This document shows, one piece after another, positions 52,734-62,318 of a stretch of 64,000 bases of DNA; within the stretch, counting starts at the first letter, position 1; each line of letters opens with the position of its first letter. Location of the stretch: the NCBI RefSeq assembly GCF_009834565.1, contig NZ_CP019428.1, forward strand, positions 3,720,001-3,784,000. Direction: 5' to 3'. The notes under the pieces were generated by a model. The model searched no databases. It had not been told where the DNA came from and saw only the letters and a program-made list of their open reading frames with translations. Both the position numbers and the translations under genes were made by a program. This DNA comes from Pseudomonas sp. R76. Its GTDB lineage: Bacteria > Pseudomonadota > Gammaproteobacteria > Pseudomonadales > Pseudomonadaceae.

Positions 52734-55700
52734 GACGTCTCCCCACCGCGTGCAGTTTTCGATATAGGTGTTAGCCCACTGAGCAGGCCGTGCAAACCTT
52801 GCAACGGCACCGGCAACCAGGTCGGGCGATTTTCCGCTTCGTAAGCCACTTCGTACGCGGCCTTCTCCAAACTGAACAACGTCAGCGCGGCGCTCTGGCC
52901 TTTGGCATCCTGCCAGTCATGCGCCAGTGTAGTCGTAGCCTGATGATAAGCCTGGATAAATGCCTCACGCGCCTCACTCAAGTAACGGTCGGTCACGCGT
53001 TTGCGGGCGATGTCCGCCTCCGGCGAGTGATCCACGCCTTGCACATTCAGGGCCATGGCGGCGGCGTAATCAAACGAACGCAGCACACCACTCACATCTT
53101 TATACGGGCTGTGCTTGCCGCGCCGTTCATGCAGCGGCCGCGCCGGTTCGCCTTCAAAGTCGATCAAGTAGGCATCGCCTTTCACCACCAGTACCTGGCC
53201 CAGGTGCAAGTCACCGTGGACGCGGATCCGCAGGCCGCCCGCCGTGGCTTTCGCCAGGGCCTGGACGTGAGCGCCGATGGCTTTTTTCTGCGCCAGCAAT
53301 TCACTGACCAGCGCCTGATCGGCAGGGTTCAATTGGCTTTGATGAAGTTTGAGCAACTGCAGGGCGCGGTCGATCTGCGCGCCGACGTCCTTGGCCCAGG
53401 CCTGGGTGTCCTTGACGGTAGTCGCTTCGGGCTTGAAGTCTTTATTGGCGGTTTTCGCCGCCAGCACCACGTGCATTTCACCCAGGCGCTGGCCGAGCAG
53501 GCCGGCAAAATCCTGCAACTCGCCGAGTGCGTTGTAGTGCTGTTCCTGTTCAGAGATGGCTTCGGCCAGCTCGTCGCGAATCGCGCGTTCCAGGCTGTTT
53601 TGCGTCCAGGCCCAGGCGTCGCCCTGATTGCTCAAATAGCCTTGGGCAATCATCAACAGGTTGTCTTCGCCCTGGGCATCACGCCGAATCATCGAACCGA
53701 GCAAGGGCGAAATGTTCGGGTAACCGGCGGCGGTCAGGTAGGCGCTCATTTCCAGCTCCGGGTGCACACCGCTGCTGACTTTACGGATCAGCTTGAGCAC
53801 CAGGCTTTCGCCCACCACCACCGAACTGTTGGACTGCTCAGCCGACAGGTAGCGCACCTGCGACTCAGCGTTCAAGTGCAAATTGGCCAGATGCGGCGTG
53901 GCCTCAAAGCGCAAATCGCCTTCAGGGGTGTCCAGTACGGTGCCGGCTTGCAAGCCGTGGATCACCGCACGAATAAAGTGCTCAAGGCTGAAGGCATCGG
54001 TCACCAACCCGACTTGACGCGTGCGGCGTACACGGGCCAGGGCCAGTTGCTGCGGCAAGGCGCTGGTGAACTGGTCTTCGGCGAGGAAGCCGAATGGCAA
54101 CTGATAACGACTGACCTGGCCACCGCTGCTGACCTCAATTTCGCTGAGCAGCACCGGGTGCTGCGGGTCGCCGAAACGCACGCCGTAGGCAATGCGCACG
54201 CTGTCGATGGCCACGTCCTTGCCAGCGAACCAACGCCGCTTGGGCAGCCAGGCCGGCAGTGAAGTCTGCTCCAGGGTGGTGCGGCACGGCTCTTCGAGCA
54301 ACTCTTCCATGCGTTTTTTCAACACCAGCGTGGTGAAGTCCGGAATGCTTTGCGCCGGTTGCACATGCCAGCTCGGCATCTGGTTTTCCGCCGCCAGCAC
54401 GAACCAATAGAAACCGTAAGGTGCCAGGGTCAGCAGGAAATTCAGCTGGCCGATTGGCGGGAAGGCATTACCGCCGAGCATTTCCACCGGCACCATGCCG
54501 GCGAAGGCCGACAGGTCCAGCTCAGCCGCCTGGGCACTGCGCGACACGTTGGCCACGCACAGGATGATTTCCGTGCGCCCGTCTTCGCCGGTGAATTCAC
54601 GGGTGTAGGCCAAGATGCGGCGGTTGCTCGGCGAAAGCATTTTCAAGCTGCCACGGCCAAAGGCCTTGGATTGCTTACGCACTGCGAGCATGCGCCGCGT
54701 CCAGTTGAGCAGCGAATGCGGGTCCTGGGCCTGGGTTTCAACGTTGACCGACTGGTAGCCGTAAAGCGGGTCCATGATCGGCGGCAGCACCAGGCTGGCC
54801 GGGTCGGCGCGCGAGAAGCCGCCATTGCGGTCGATGGACCACTGCATTGGCGTGCGCACGCCGTCGCGGTCGCCCAGGTAAATGTTATCGCCCATGCCGA
54901 TTTCGTCGCCGTAGTACAAGGTCGGCGTGCCGGGCATCGACAGCAGCAGGCTGTTGAGCAACTCGACGCGGCGGCGGTCACGCTCCACCAGCGGCGCCAG
55001 GCGTCGACGAATGCCCAGGTTGATGCGGGCACGACGGTCAGCGGCGTAGTAATTCCACAGGTAGTCGCGCTCTTTGTCGGTGACCATTTCCAGGGTCAGT
55101 TCATCGTGGTTGCGCAAGAAGATCGCCCATTGGCAATTAGCGGGAATCTCCGGGGTCTGGCGCAGAATATCGGTGATGGGGAAGCGATCTTCCTGGGCCA
55201 ACGCCATATACATACGTGGCATCAACGGGAAGTGAAAGGCCATGTGGCATTCATCGCCGTCGTCGCCCTTCTTGTCTCCAAAATACAACTGCGTGTCTTC
55301 CGGCCATTGATTGGCTTCGGCCAGCAACATGCGGTCCGGGTAATGGGCGTCGATTTCGGCGCGGATCTGCTTGAGGACGTCGTGGGTTTCCGGCAGGTTT
55401 TCGTTATTGGTGCCGTCGCGCTCAATCAGATACGGAATGGCGTCCAGGCGCAGGCCGTCGATGCCCATGTCGAGCCAATAGCGCATCACCGACAGCACCG
55501 CTTTCATGACTTGCGGGTTGTCGAAATTCAGGTCCGGCTGGTGGGAGTAGAAACGGTGCCAGAAGTACTGGCCGGCGACCGGGTCCCAGGTCCAGTTGGA
55601 CTTTTCGGTGTCGAGGAAGATGATGCGCGTGCCGTCGTATTTCTGGTCGTCGTCGGACCAAACGTAGAAGTCCCGCGCCGCCGAACCCGGCTTGGCCTTG

Positions 55701-56077
55701 CGTGCTCGCTGGAACCAGGGGTGCTGGTCGGAGGTGTGGTTGATCACCAGTTCGGTGATCACCCGCAGCCCGCGTTTGTGCGCCTCGGCGATAAAGCGCT
55801 TGGCGTCGGCCATGGTCCCATAGTCGCTGTGCACGCCACGGTATTCGGCGATGTCATAGCCGTCGTCACGGCGTGGCGAGGGGTAGAAAGGCAACAGCCA
55901 GATGGTATTCACACCCAGGTCGGCGATGTAGTCGAGCTTGGCGATCAGCCCGGGAAAGTCACCGATGCCGTCGTTGTTGGAGTCGAAATAGGATTTGACG
56001 TGAACCTGGTAGATCACCGCGTCCTTGTACCAGAGCGGGTCTTTGATAAAGGTGGCAGCCTTGGGTTTCTTCGCCAT
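52730..56077 (-). CDS. treS: Trehalose synthase-maltokinase fusion (TreS-Pep2)
   Basis: A 1115-residue bifunctional protein. The N-terminal part (about 1-560) is GH13 trehalose synthase, which isomerises trehalose to maltose: [20 protein letters not shown] supplies the nucleophile, [11 protein letters not shown] the acid and [13 protein letters not shown] the third carboxylate. The C-terminal part (about 620-1115) is maltokinase, with [20 protein letters not shown] as the kinase-like catalytic block, making maltose-1-phosphate from maltose and ATP for GlgE. Fusion is common in pseudomonads. A REP remnant lies in the 111-base gap after glgE. Confidence 0.95.
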   Translation of the reverse strand: MAKKPKAATFIKDPLWYKDAVIYQVHVKSYFDSNNDGIGDFPGLIAKLDYIADLGVNTIWLLPFYPSPRRDDGYDIAEYRGVHSDYGTMADAKRFIAEAHKRGLRVITELVINHTSDQHPWFQRARKAKPGSAARDFYVWSDDDQKYDGTRIIFLDTEKSNWTWDPVAGQYFWHRFYSHQPDLNFDNPQVMKAVLSVMRYWLDMGIDGLRLDAIPYLIERDGTNNENLPETHDVLKQIRAEIDAHYPDRMLLAEANQWPEDTQLYFGDKKGDDGDECHMAFHFPLMPRMYMALAQEDRFPITDILRQTPEIPANCQWAIFLRNHDELTLEMVTDKERDYLWNYYAADRRARINLGIRRRLAPLVERDRRRVELLNSLLLSMPGTPTLYYGDEIGMGDNIYLGDRDGVRTPMQWSIDRNGGFSRADPASLVLPPIMDPLYGYQSVNVETQAQDPHSLLNWTRRMLAVRKQSKAFGRGSLKMLSPSNRRILAYTREFTGEDGRTEIILCVANVSRSAQAAELDLSAFAGMVPVEMLGGNAFPPIGQLNFLLTLAPYGFYWFVLAAENQMPSWHVQPAQSIPDFTTLVLKKRMEELLEEPCRTTLEQTSLPAWLPKRRWFAGKDVAIDSVRIAYGVRFGDPQHPVLLSEIEVSSGGQVSRYQLPFGFLAEDQFTSALPQQLALARVRRTRQVGLVTDAFSLEHFIRAVIHGLQAGTVLDTPEGDLRFEATPHLANLHLNAESQVRYLSAEQSNSSVVVGESLVLKLIRKVSSGVHPELEMSAYLTAAGYPNISPLLGSMIRRDAQGEDNLLMIAQGYLSNQGDAWAWTQNSLERAIRDELAEAISEQEQHYNALGELQDFAGLLGQRLGEMHVVLAAKTANKDFKPEATTVKDTQAWAKDVGAQIDRALQLLKLHQSQLNPADQALVSELLAQKKAIGAHVQALAKATAGGLRIRVHGDLHLGQVLVVKGDAYLIDFEGEPARPLHERRGKHSPYKDVSGVLRSFDYAAAMALNVQGVDHSPEADIARKRVTDRYLSEAREAFIQAYHQATTTLAHDWQDAKGQSAALTLFSLEKAAYEVAYEAENRPTWLPVPLQGLHGLLSGLTPISKTARGGETS

Positions 56078-56127
56078 TGGAAACTCCTGAAAATTCTGAA
56101 AAAACCGCCTGAAGGAATACGGTCATT

Positions 56128-56153
56128 GTGGGAGCTGGCTTGCCTGCTCCCAC
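56128..56153. repeat. Collapsed REP remnant inside the glgE-treS gap
   Basis: GTGGGAGC-TGGCTTGCCT-GCTCCCAC: the ends of a type A REP doublet joined with the loop and most of the arms gone. It sits between two genes of one operon and is the shortest REP trace in the window. Confidence 0.7.
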
Positions 56154-56188
56154 ATTGGATCCTCATCGGTCTGATGATCGGGCCGGGC

Positions 56189-58177
56189 TCAGGATGTTGT
56201 GATTCGCCAGATTCCAAATGGGGTGTGCGGCTCCAGCCGCATCCACTGGGTCTTGCCGTACCAGGTCCAGCGATGGCCGCTCATCAAGTCTTCGCCTTGG
56301 GTCTGGGCATCATCCGGCAAGCCCATTTCCCACAGCGGCAACTCGAAGTTCGCTTCCTGGGCATTGAACGGATCGAGGTTGACCGCCACCAGGATGAAAT
56401 TGCTACCGTCTTCGCTGCGCTTGCCGAAGTACAGAATGTTGTCATTCCAGGCGTTGTAGAGCTTCAGGCCCAGGTGCGCTTGCAGCGCCGGGTTCTGCCG
56501 GCGAATGCGGTTGAGTTGGGCGATTTCGGCAATGATATTGCCCGGCGCCGTGAAGTCGCGCGGGCGGATCTCGTACTTCTCCGAGTCCAGGTACTCTTCC
56601 TTGCCCGGCACCGGCGCGGCTTCGCACAATTCGAAGCCTGAATACATGCCCCATAAGCCTGAGCCCATGGTGGCCAACGCGGCGCGGATCAAGAAGCCTG
56701 GGCGACCCGACTCATGCAGGAAGCCCGGGTTGATATCCGGCGTATTGACGAAGAAGTTTGGCCGGTAGCACTCGCGCCACGGCGACTCGTTCAACTGCGC
56801 GAAGTATTCGCTCAGCTCGGCCTTGGTGTTGCGCCAAGTGAAATAGGTGTAACTCTGCGAATAACCAACCTTGCCCAGGCGCGCCATCATCGCCGGGGTG
56901 GTGAATGCTTCGGCGAGGAAGATCACCTCGGGGTGCTTCGAACGTACATCACTGATCAACCATTGCCAGAACGGCAGCGGCTTGGTGTGCGGGTTGTCGA
57001 CGCGAAAGGTCTTCACGCCCTCTTCCACCCAGCCCACCACGACGTCGCGCAACTCGATCCACAGGCTTGGGATCGCGTCAGCGGCATAGAAGTCGACGTT
57101 GACGATGTCCTGGTATTTCTTCGGTGGGTTTTCGGCGTATTTGATCGTGCCGTCCGGGCGCCAGTTGAACCAGCCGGGATGCTCTTTGAGCCACGGGTGG
57201 TCCTGGGAGCACTGGATCGCAAAGTCCAGGGCGATTTCCAGGCCATGGTCGGCGGCGGCCTTGACCAGGCGGCGGAAGTCATCGCGGCTGCCCAGTTGCG
57301 GGTGGATGGCCTCGTGGCCGCCCTCCTCGCTGCCAATTGCGTACGGGCTGCCTGGATCATCGGGCCCAGCCGTGAGGGAATTGTTCTTGCCTTTACGGTG
57401 GCTGCGGCCAATCGGGTGGATCGGCGGAAAATACAGCACGTCAAAGCCCATATCATGGATCATCGACAGCCGTGAGTGCACATCGTTGAACGTGCCGTGA
57501 CGCGCAGGATCGTCGGTGATCGAGCGGGGAAACAGCTCGTACCAGCTGGCGAACTGCGCAGCCTCACGTTCCACATCGATTGGGTAGACGGGGCTGACGC
57601 TCAAGTAGGCGCGATGATCGGCCTGGGTCATCAAGTGCGCACTGTCTTCGTGCAGGAACTGTGCGACCTGCTCGGTTTCCAGCAGCCCGGAGAGTTCGTG
57701 GTGCAGCAGCATCAAGCGGTCACGCAGCTCATTGTCACTGCGCTCGGCTGCCTGCAGCACCAGGCTGCGGCCTTCCTGCAGCTCCAGGCTGACCGGCACG
57801 CCGGCTTCGTGCTTTTTACGCAATTCGTAGCAGAAGCTGGCAAACGTATCGATCCAGGCTTCAATGCAGTATTCGTGGGGGCCTTGCTGAGCGACCGTAA
57901 ACGCGCCTTCCCAACCGTTATTGCCGACGTCGGCCATGACCACGCTGTGCCAGCTTTCGTCTTGCAGCGGGCGCCAGCGGATCAGCACGGCCAGCTTGTC
58001 GTGCCCGTCGGCAAACACCTTGCTGGTGACAGTCACCCGTTGGCCAACCACCGCCTTGACGGCAAATTCGCCGCCGTCGATCACCGGTGCAGTACTTTCG
58101 ATAGCGATCCTGGGCAATAGCAACGCCTGGGACAGCGGTAATATGGAGTCGTCTGGAGCCAGTGTTTCAGCAGTCAT
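56189..58177 (-). CDS. glgE: Alpha-1,4-glucan:maltose-1-phosphate maltosyltransferase
   Basis: A 662-residue GH13_3 enzyme that elongates alpha-1,4-glucan with maltose units from maltose-1-phosphate. Motifs: the KTFRVDNPHTKPLPFW nucleophile Asp, VIFLAEAFTTPAMM acid Glu, and the family-specific FPPIHPIGRSHRKGKNN segment. The N-terminal 120 residues carry the CBM-like domain. With TreS-maltokinase and GlgB downstream it forms the complete trehalose-to-branched-glucan route known from P. aeruginosa and mycobacteria. Confidence 0.95.
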   Translation of the reverse strand: MTAETLAPDDSILPLSQALLLPRIAIESTAPVIDGGEFAVKAVVGQRVTVTSKVFADGHDKLAVLIRWRPLQDESWHSVVMADVGNNGWEGAFTVAQQGPHEYCIEAWIDTFASFCYELRKKHEAGVPVSLELQEGRSLVLQAAERSDNELRDRLMLLHHELSGLLETEQVAQFLHEDSAHLMTQADHRAYLSVSPVYPIDVEREAAQFASWYELFPRSITDDPARHGTFNDVHSRLSMIHDMGFDVLYFPPIHPIGRSHRKGKNNSLTAGPDDPGSPYAIGSEEGGHEAIHPQLGSRDDFRRLVKAAADHGLEIALDFAIQCSQDHPWLKEHPGWFNWRPDGTIKYAENPPKKYQDIVNVDFYAADAIPSLWIELRDVVVGWVEEGVKTFRVDNPHTKPLPFWQWLISDVRSKHPEVIFLAEAFTTPAMMARLGKVGYSQSYTYFTWRNTKAELSEYFAQLNESPWRECYRPNFFVNTPDINPGFLHESGRPGFLIRAALATMGSGLWGMYSGFELCEAAPVPGKEEYLDSEKYEIRPRDFTAPGNIIAEIAQLNRIRRQNPALQAHLGLKLYNAWNDNILYFGKRSEDGSNFILVAVNLDPFNAQEANFELPLWEMGLPDDAQTQGEDLMSGHRWTWYGKTQWMRLEPHTPFGIWRITTS

Positions 58178-58381
58178 CGAGCATCTTCCCCTTACGCCCT
58201 GTGGACGCTCTTTGCTTGATCCGAATTCTGAGGCGGCAGCGCTCTCCCTGAGCAGGGCCGTAATAGGTCCGAGCCTGCCGTGAGTGCAAAAGTTCAGGTG
58301 GATGTACCGCCATTGGGCGGGGAATCAAATCTCCCCGGCGGTTGTCCACCGGTAGAGCAAAGCACAAAGGAGGCCACACCG

Positions 58382-58540
58382 ATGAATATCCCGATTCCGG
58401 CTGAAACACCTGACCCGAACATCGACGACCCGACATTACCGCCTGCGCAGCCACCGCCGATTCCTGAACAGGAACCGCCTGAAAATGAGCCGCCGCCCGT
58501 GCAGGAACCCCCAACGAGCGAGCCGCCGGTCATCCTCTGA
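58382..58540 (+). CDS. Small Pro/Glu-rich protein (52 residues)
   Basis: A 52-residue protein starting MNIPIPAETPDPN and continuing with repeated PPxPEQEPPENEPPP-type motifs. It has a very strong ribosome-binding site (AAGGAGG, 8 bases before ATG 58382) and opposite orientation to glgE, whose start is about 200 bases away. The composition suggests an extended, disordered chain. It matches short hypothetical proteins found beside glgE in pseudomonads by my recollection; the function is unknown. Confidence 0.75.
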   Translation: MNIPIPAETPDPNIDDPTLPPAQPPPIPEQEPPENEPPPVQEPPTSEPPVIL

Positions 58541-58560
58541 CGTATTCGCTGTAGGTTCGG

Positions 58561-58618
58561 CGTCCGCTTGCTCGATCCGTGCAAGGGTGGCAATTGCACC
58601 AAGACGTGCAGGCGGACG
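58561..58618. other. Nested inverted-repeat structure
   Basis: Outer arms CGTCCGCTTGC (58561-58571) and GCAGGCGGACG (58608-58618) pair over 10 of 11 positions and enclose GTGCAA-N9-TTGCAC (58579-58599). It starts 20 bases after the stop of the 52-residue gene and lies 140 bases upstream of the next gene. A transcription end or a leader structure is possible; there is no T-tract. Confidence 0.55.
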
Positions 58619-58760
58619 TTAATAGTCGAAATTTCCCACTTACTTAAAAGGGAAAGCCCTAACCCCAACAGACCCGATACTTCCCATACTGACTTTACGC
58701 TGACCTCAACGCCAAGTCCGAGGCCCCAGCGTTCAGCCGATCCGTCTATGAGGAATCATC

Positions 58761-59777
58761 ATGTCGACCATCTCTACCCCATCGCAAGCTCGCTCAGACG
58801 CACCGCCAATCCACACTATTTCCCCCGTCACCCCCTCGGCACCCGACGTCGTGTCTGCCAAACCCGTGGACGACCTGCTCCAATCCGGCCCCAACAGCGC
58901 CCGGGAGCCAATGCGCCCCGATGAGCCCAAAATGACGCCTGAAAGCCGGGCCAAAATCGAAGTAGAGCTCGACGACCTCAGCGCCCAGCTAACCCCTAAA
59001 ACGCTCAACCACATGATGCGCCACCCTAAATCCGAGGAGTCAAAAGCCCACTTCGAAAAGATCGACCGCGTGTTGACCGCAGACAACATCAAAGGCGTGT
59101 TGAGCGGCCCGAACGCGGCGTCTTGCATAAAGACCCTTGGCAAGATCGAGACCCAATTAAAACAAGAGTCGATCAACACTGCGTTCGATCCTGTCGCGAA
59201 CGAGCAGGTCGAGGCCTACCGCAGACATGTGAACTCGATACTGTTCGATCTAAAGGCCCGTTTGATGAAGGCCCCGGAGGACGGTCGCGTTGAGATGGTC
59301 CTCGATTTTTCCCGAAAAGAGCAGCCCCGCCTGAACAGCATTCATGACTTTATGAATGACCTGCACGCCAAGGGTAGCCACCTCTGCGACATTGCCACCG
59401 AGGTGCACAAAGCGATCGGGGCGCTGCAATTTTCACATCCTGATGGTTTGAGGCCAGAGAGATACCGCGAACCTGACCACGCACAGCATTCCAAAACCTA
59501 CAGCTTCAGTAATACCGCGGCATCTACCCTTGAACACCCCTGCGAAATCAGGAATTTCGTCTCTGACCGAGACAAAATCGACGTCACCGGTATTAGCAGG
59601 CAACTCAATAAACCCCTGCACTGGGTCAACCAGTTATCAGGCGCCAGTGGCGAAATGCAGTTGAAATACTCACGTGAAAATAATGCCACTGTGCTGGTGA
59701 TTTCCGGCAACAAAGGGGAGCCCGCGCTGGTCGCCAAGATATTCGGCCAAGTGAAAGAAAAGGACCTACTGGTCTGA
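58761..59777 (+). CDS. Protein with serralysin-like C-terminal domain and type-I-secretion-like tail, no protease domain
   Basis: A 338-residue protein. Residues 265-338 (NFVSDRDKIDVTGISRQLNK, then the SGEMQLKY, VLVIS and AKIFGQVK strands) align with the end of the AprA/serralysin M10_C domain. The final four residues are Asp-Leu-Leu-Val, the acid-plus-hydrophobic tail recognised by type I secretion systems. There is no HExxH zinc motif and no GGxGxD RTX repeats. Residues 1-60 are Ser/Pro/Asp-rich and probably disordered; 60-260 are helical and not recognised. It may be a secreted effector that kept only the export end of a serralysin. ATG 58761 has AGGA 6 bases upstream. Confidence 0.75.
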   Translation: MSTISTPSQARSDAPPIHTISPVTPSAPDVVSAKPVDDLLQSGPNSAREPMRPDEPKMTPESRAKIEVELDDLSAQLTPKTLNHMMRHPKSEESKAHFEKIDRVLTADNIKGVLSGPNAASCIKTLGKIETQLKQESINTAFDPVANEQVEAYRRHVNSILFDLKARLMKAPEDGRVEMVLDFSRKEQPRLNSIHDFMNDLHAKGSHLCDIATEVHKAIGALQFSHPDGLRPERYREPDHAQHSKTYSFSNTAASTLEHPCEIRNFVSDRDKIDVTGISRQLNKPLHWVNQLSGASGEMQLKYSRENNATVLVISGNKGEPALVAKIFGQVKEKDLLV

Positions 59778-60281
59778 CCGGTGGTCATCAGAGGCCTCGA
59801 ATGCTCTGACAATCCTGGGCATCACGCTAAATACCGCCAAGGCCAACAACGTACTGAGCACCGCTGTAGATTCACGGCCCATTCCGGCAGCGACCCCAAT
59901 CGCTGCGGTCATCCACAGGCCGGCGGCGGTGGTCAGACCTTTGACATGCTGGCCCTCTTCATCTTCTTTGCCTTTGAGGATAGTGCCGGCGCCGAGAAAG
60001 CCGATGCCCGCAATCACGCCCTGCACCACGCGACTCATGGCATCGGCCTGATTGCCGGACATCTGTGGCACCAGCACAAACAGGGCTGCGCCCAACGCCA
60101 CCAGCATATGGGTGCGTACACCCGCCGCCTTGCCTTTGTGCTCGCGCTCAAACCCGAGAATACCGCCCAGGATCGCGGCGATCAGCAAGCGCACGGTGAT
60201 CTGGGTGAGTTGCTTGGCATCGCCTATGTCAGCGAATTCAGCTTGCAAGGTTTGCCACACTTCATGCCACCAGGCGTCCAT
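59766..60281 (-). CDS. MgtC/SapB-family membrane protein
   Basis: A 171-residue inner-membrane protein with four to five helices: LLIAAILGGILGFEREHKGK carries the conserved MgtC Arg/Glu segment, and AGIGFLGAGTILKGKED and GLTTAAGLWMTAAIGVAAGM are family motifs. MgtC-like proteins affect Mg2+ homeostasis and intramacrophage survival; short ones lack the C-terminal ACT-like domain, as here. ATG 60281 starts the family match; the frame extends to 60380 without support. Its 3' end overlaps the preceding gene by 12 bases on the opposite strand. Confidence 0.9.
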   Translation of the reverse strand: MDAWWHEVWQTLQAEFADIGDAKQLTQITVRLLIAAILGGILGFEREHKGKAAGVRTHMLVALGAALFVLVPQMSGNQADAMSRVVQGVIAGIGFLGAGTILKGKEDEEGQHVKGLTTAAGLWMTAAIGVAAGMGRESTAVLSTLLALAVFSVMPRIVRAFEASDDHRSDQ

Positions 60282-60403
60282 GGAAAGCAGTCCTTTGTAA
60301 GAGTTGGTAAAGGGTTGACAGCGGCGACCGCCAGTCAGTTGCCTGGAACCGTTGACATGGCCCCGAACCCTAACGTTCACCAGCTCAGGGAAAGGAAATC
60401 ACC

Positions 60404-60643
60404 ATGCCAGTCCGTATCGAAAACCAGACGTGCTATTTCAAGGTCGACGAAAACGGCCAGGAGCGCAGCCTGCCCGCCGTGGATGTGACAGTCAGTACCG
60501 ACAGCCTCAAAGCCATGTCTTTTGTCACAGTGGATAACGACAGGATCTACATCACCGAAGCCGAGGCCGACGCCTTGACCGTCGCCGGCGCCGAGGACGG
60601 GCGCAAACACTTGAAGGCTACCGACAGTGATTCAGTGATTTGA
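60404..60643 (+). CDS. DUF3203 family protein
   Basis: A 79-residue protein matching DUF3203 as I recall it: MPVRIENQTCYFKVDENGQE start, TVSTDSLKAMSFVTVDNDRI, and the ITEAEADALTVAGAEDGRKH segment. No membrane helix or signal. The function is unknown. AAAGGAAA about 6 bases upstream of ATG 60404. Confidence 0.85.
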   Translation: MPVRIENQTCYFKVDENGQERSLPAVDVTVSTDSLKAMSFVTVDNDRIYITEAEADALTVAGAEDGRKHLKATDSDSVI

Positions 60644-60827
60644 TTGATCTGTATCAGCATGCGATTGAAACCGCTGCATTCCACACGCCACGGGGTGCAG
60701 CAGATCGCCGCAGGCGTGTTTGAGCAACCCATCTGATCTGCTTTTTATCGCCATAGCTGAGTCTGTTACGCAAACAGTGCGGCGTTCATAGTTCATTCGC
60801 CTGATGGAGGCTGATGAGCGAACGACC

Positions 60828-62237
60828 ATGAGCGAAAGAATCCCAACCGTGGAAACCTTTGAGCCCATACACCCAAAGAAGGTGAAGGCCAAATCCAGCG
60901 ACAACCTGATCCATACCCGCAGTTTCACCGGCCTGTTCCGCACCTTGCGCGTGAGCGGTGCAGGCCTGCTGTTTCTGGCGTTTTTCGGCACCGTGTGGCT
61001 GAACTGGGGTGGGCGCCAAGCGGTGCTGTGGGACCTGGCTGAAAGCAAGTTCCATATTTTCGGTGCGACGTTCTGGCCTCAGGACTTCATCCTGTTGTCA
61101 GTGCTGCTGATCATCTGCGCCTTCGGCCTGTTTGCCGTTACCGTCTTCGCAGGCCGAGTATGGTGCGGCTACACCTGCCCGCAAAGCTCGTTTACCTGGC
61201 TGTTCATGTGGTGTGAAAAGGTCACCGAAGGCGAACGCAACCAGCGCATCAAACTGCAAGCGGCGCCCTGGAGCCTGAACAAGCTGGCGCGACGTTCAGC
61301 CAAACATACGTTGTGGCTGGGCATCAGCGTGCTTACCGGGCTGACGTTTGTCGGCTATTTCACACCCGTTCGCCCCTTGGCCATGGAGCTGCTGACCTGG
61401 CAAATGGGCGGCGTGAGCCTGTTCTGGGTGCTGTTTTTCACCGCTGCCACCTACCTCAACGCCGGTTGGCTGCGTGAAGCGGTGTGCATGCACATGTGCC
61501 CCTATGCGCGGTTCCAGAGCGTGATGTTCGACAAGGACACCCTGACCATTTCCTACGACGCCGCGCGTGGAGAAAACCGTGGGCCACGCAAACGCGAAGC
61601 CAAGCCTGCCGACGTCGGGCTGGGTGATTGCATCGACTGCCAGCTCTGCGTGCAAGTGTGCCCCACCGGCATCGATATCCGTGACGGCCTGCAAATGGAA
61701 TGCATCGGCTGCGCAGCCTGCATCGATGCCTGCGACTCGATCATGGACAAAATGGGCTATGCCCGTGGCTTGATCAGCTATACCAGCGAACACCAACTGC
61801 AAGGCGGTAGCACCCAACTGCTCAGGCCACGGCTGATCGGCTACAGTGCCGTGCTGCTGGTGATGATCGCGGCCTTGGTGGTGGCCCTGGTGGGGCGGCC
61901 AATGGTGTCGCTGGACGTGACCAAGGACCGGGGCATGTTCCGCGAAAACAGCCAGGGCTTGATCGAGAACATCTACAGCCTCAAGGTCATCAACAAAACG
62001 CAGCAGCGTCAGGACTACCGCCTGGAGCTGGTCGATGCTGAGGGTTTCCAGTTGCAAGGCAAGACCGAGATCAGCCTGGCGCCGGGGGAAATCAGCGATA
62101 TACCGGTGTCGGTGGCGTTGCTGGCCGATAAGCCAGCAAGCAGTTCGCAGACCTTGCGGTTCAAGGTCACGGATGTGGATGAACCGTGGGTCTACAGTGC
62201 TGCCGACAGCCGCTTTGTGGCGCCGATGAACCGCTGA
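60828..62237 (+). CDS. ccoG: Cytochrome c oxidase accessory protein CcoG (FixG/RdxA)
   Basis: A 469-residue membrane iron-sulfur protein. Five helices in the N-terminal half carry the CGYTCPQSSFTWLFMW motif; two ferredoxin-like clusters follow in GDCIDCQLCVQVCPTGIDIR and ECIGCAACIDACDSIM; a sixth helix precedes an Ig-like FixG C-terminal domain (from about 360). CcoG helps supply copper to cbb3-type oxidases. No ccoNOPQ or ccoHIS genes are nearby, so it is detached from its usual neighbours. ATG 60828 gives the typical MSERIP start; an in-frame ATG at 60804 is upstream. Confidence 0.93.
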   Translation: MSERIPTVETFEPIHPKKVKAKSSDNLIHTRSFTGLFRTLRVSGAGLLFLAFFGTVWLNWGGRQAVLWDLAESKFHIFGATFWPQDFILLSVLLIICAFGLFAVTVFAGRVWCGYTCPQSSFTWLFMWCEKVTEGERNQRIKLQAAPWSLNKLARRSAKHTLWLGISVLTGLTFVGYFTPVRPLAMELLTWQMGGVSLFWVLFFTAATYLNAGWLREAVCMHMCPYARFQSVMFDKDTLTISYDAARGENRGPRKREAKPADVGLGDCIDCQLCVQVCPTGIDIRDGLQMECIGCAACIDACDSIMDKMGYARGLISYTSEHQLQGGSTQLLRPRLIGYSAVLLVMIAALVVALVGRPMVSLDVTKDRGMFRENSQGLIENIYSLKVINKTQQRQDYRLELVDAEGFQLQGKTEISLAPGEISDIPVSVALLADKPASSSQTLRFKVTDVDEPWVYSAADSRFVAPMNR

Positions 62238-62318
62238 GCGATAAAGGTGGGAGCTGGCTTGCCTGCGATAGCGTCCGGTCAGCCAAGGATAAAGCTGGCT
62301 GTGGCATCGCTATCGCAG

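Noticed and set aside
54350..56641. 763-residue open frame opposite TreS-maltokinase and glgE
   Set aside because: Runs across three features including an intergenic REP remnant; composition is His/Arg/Val-rich as in shadow frames.
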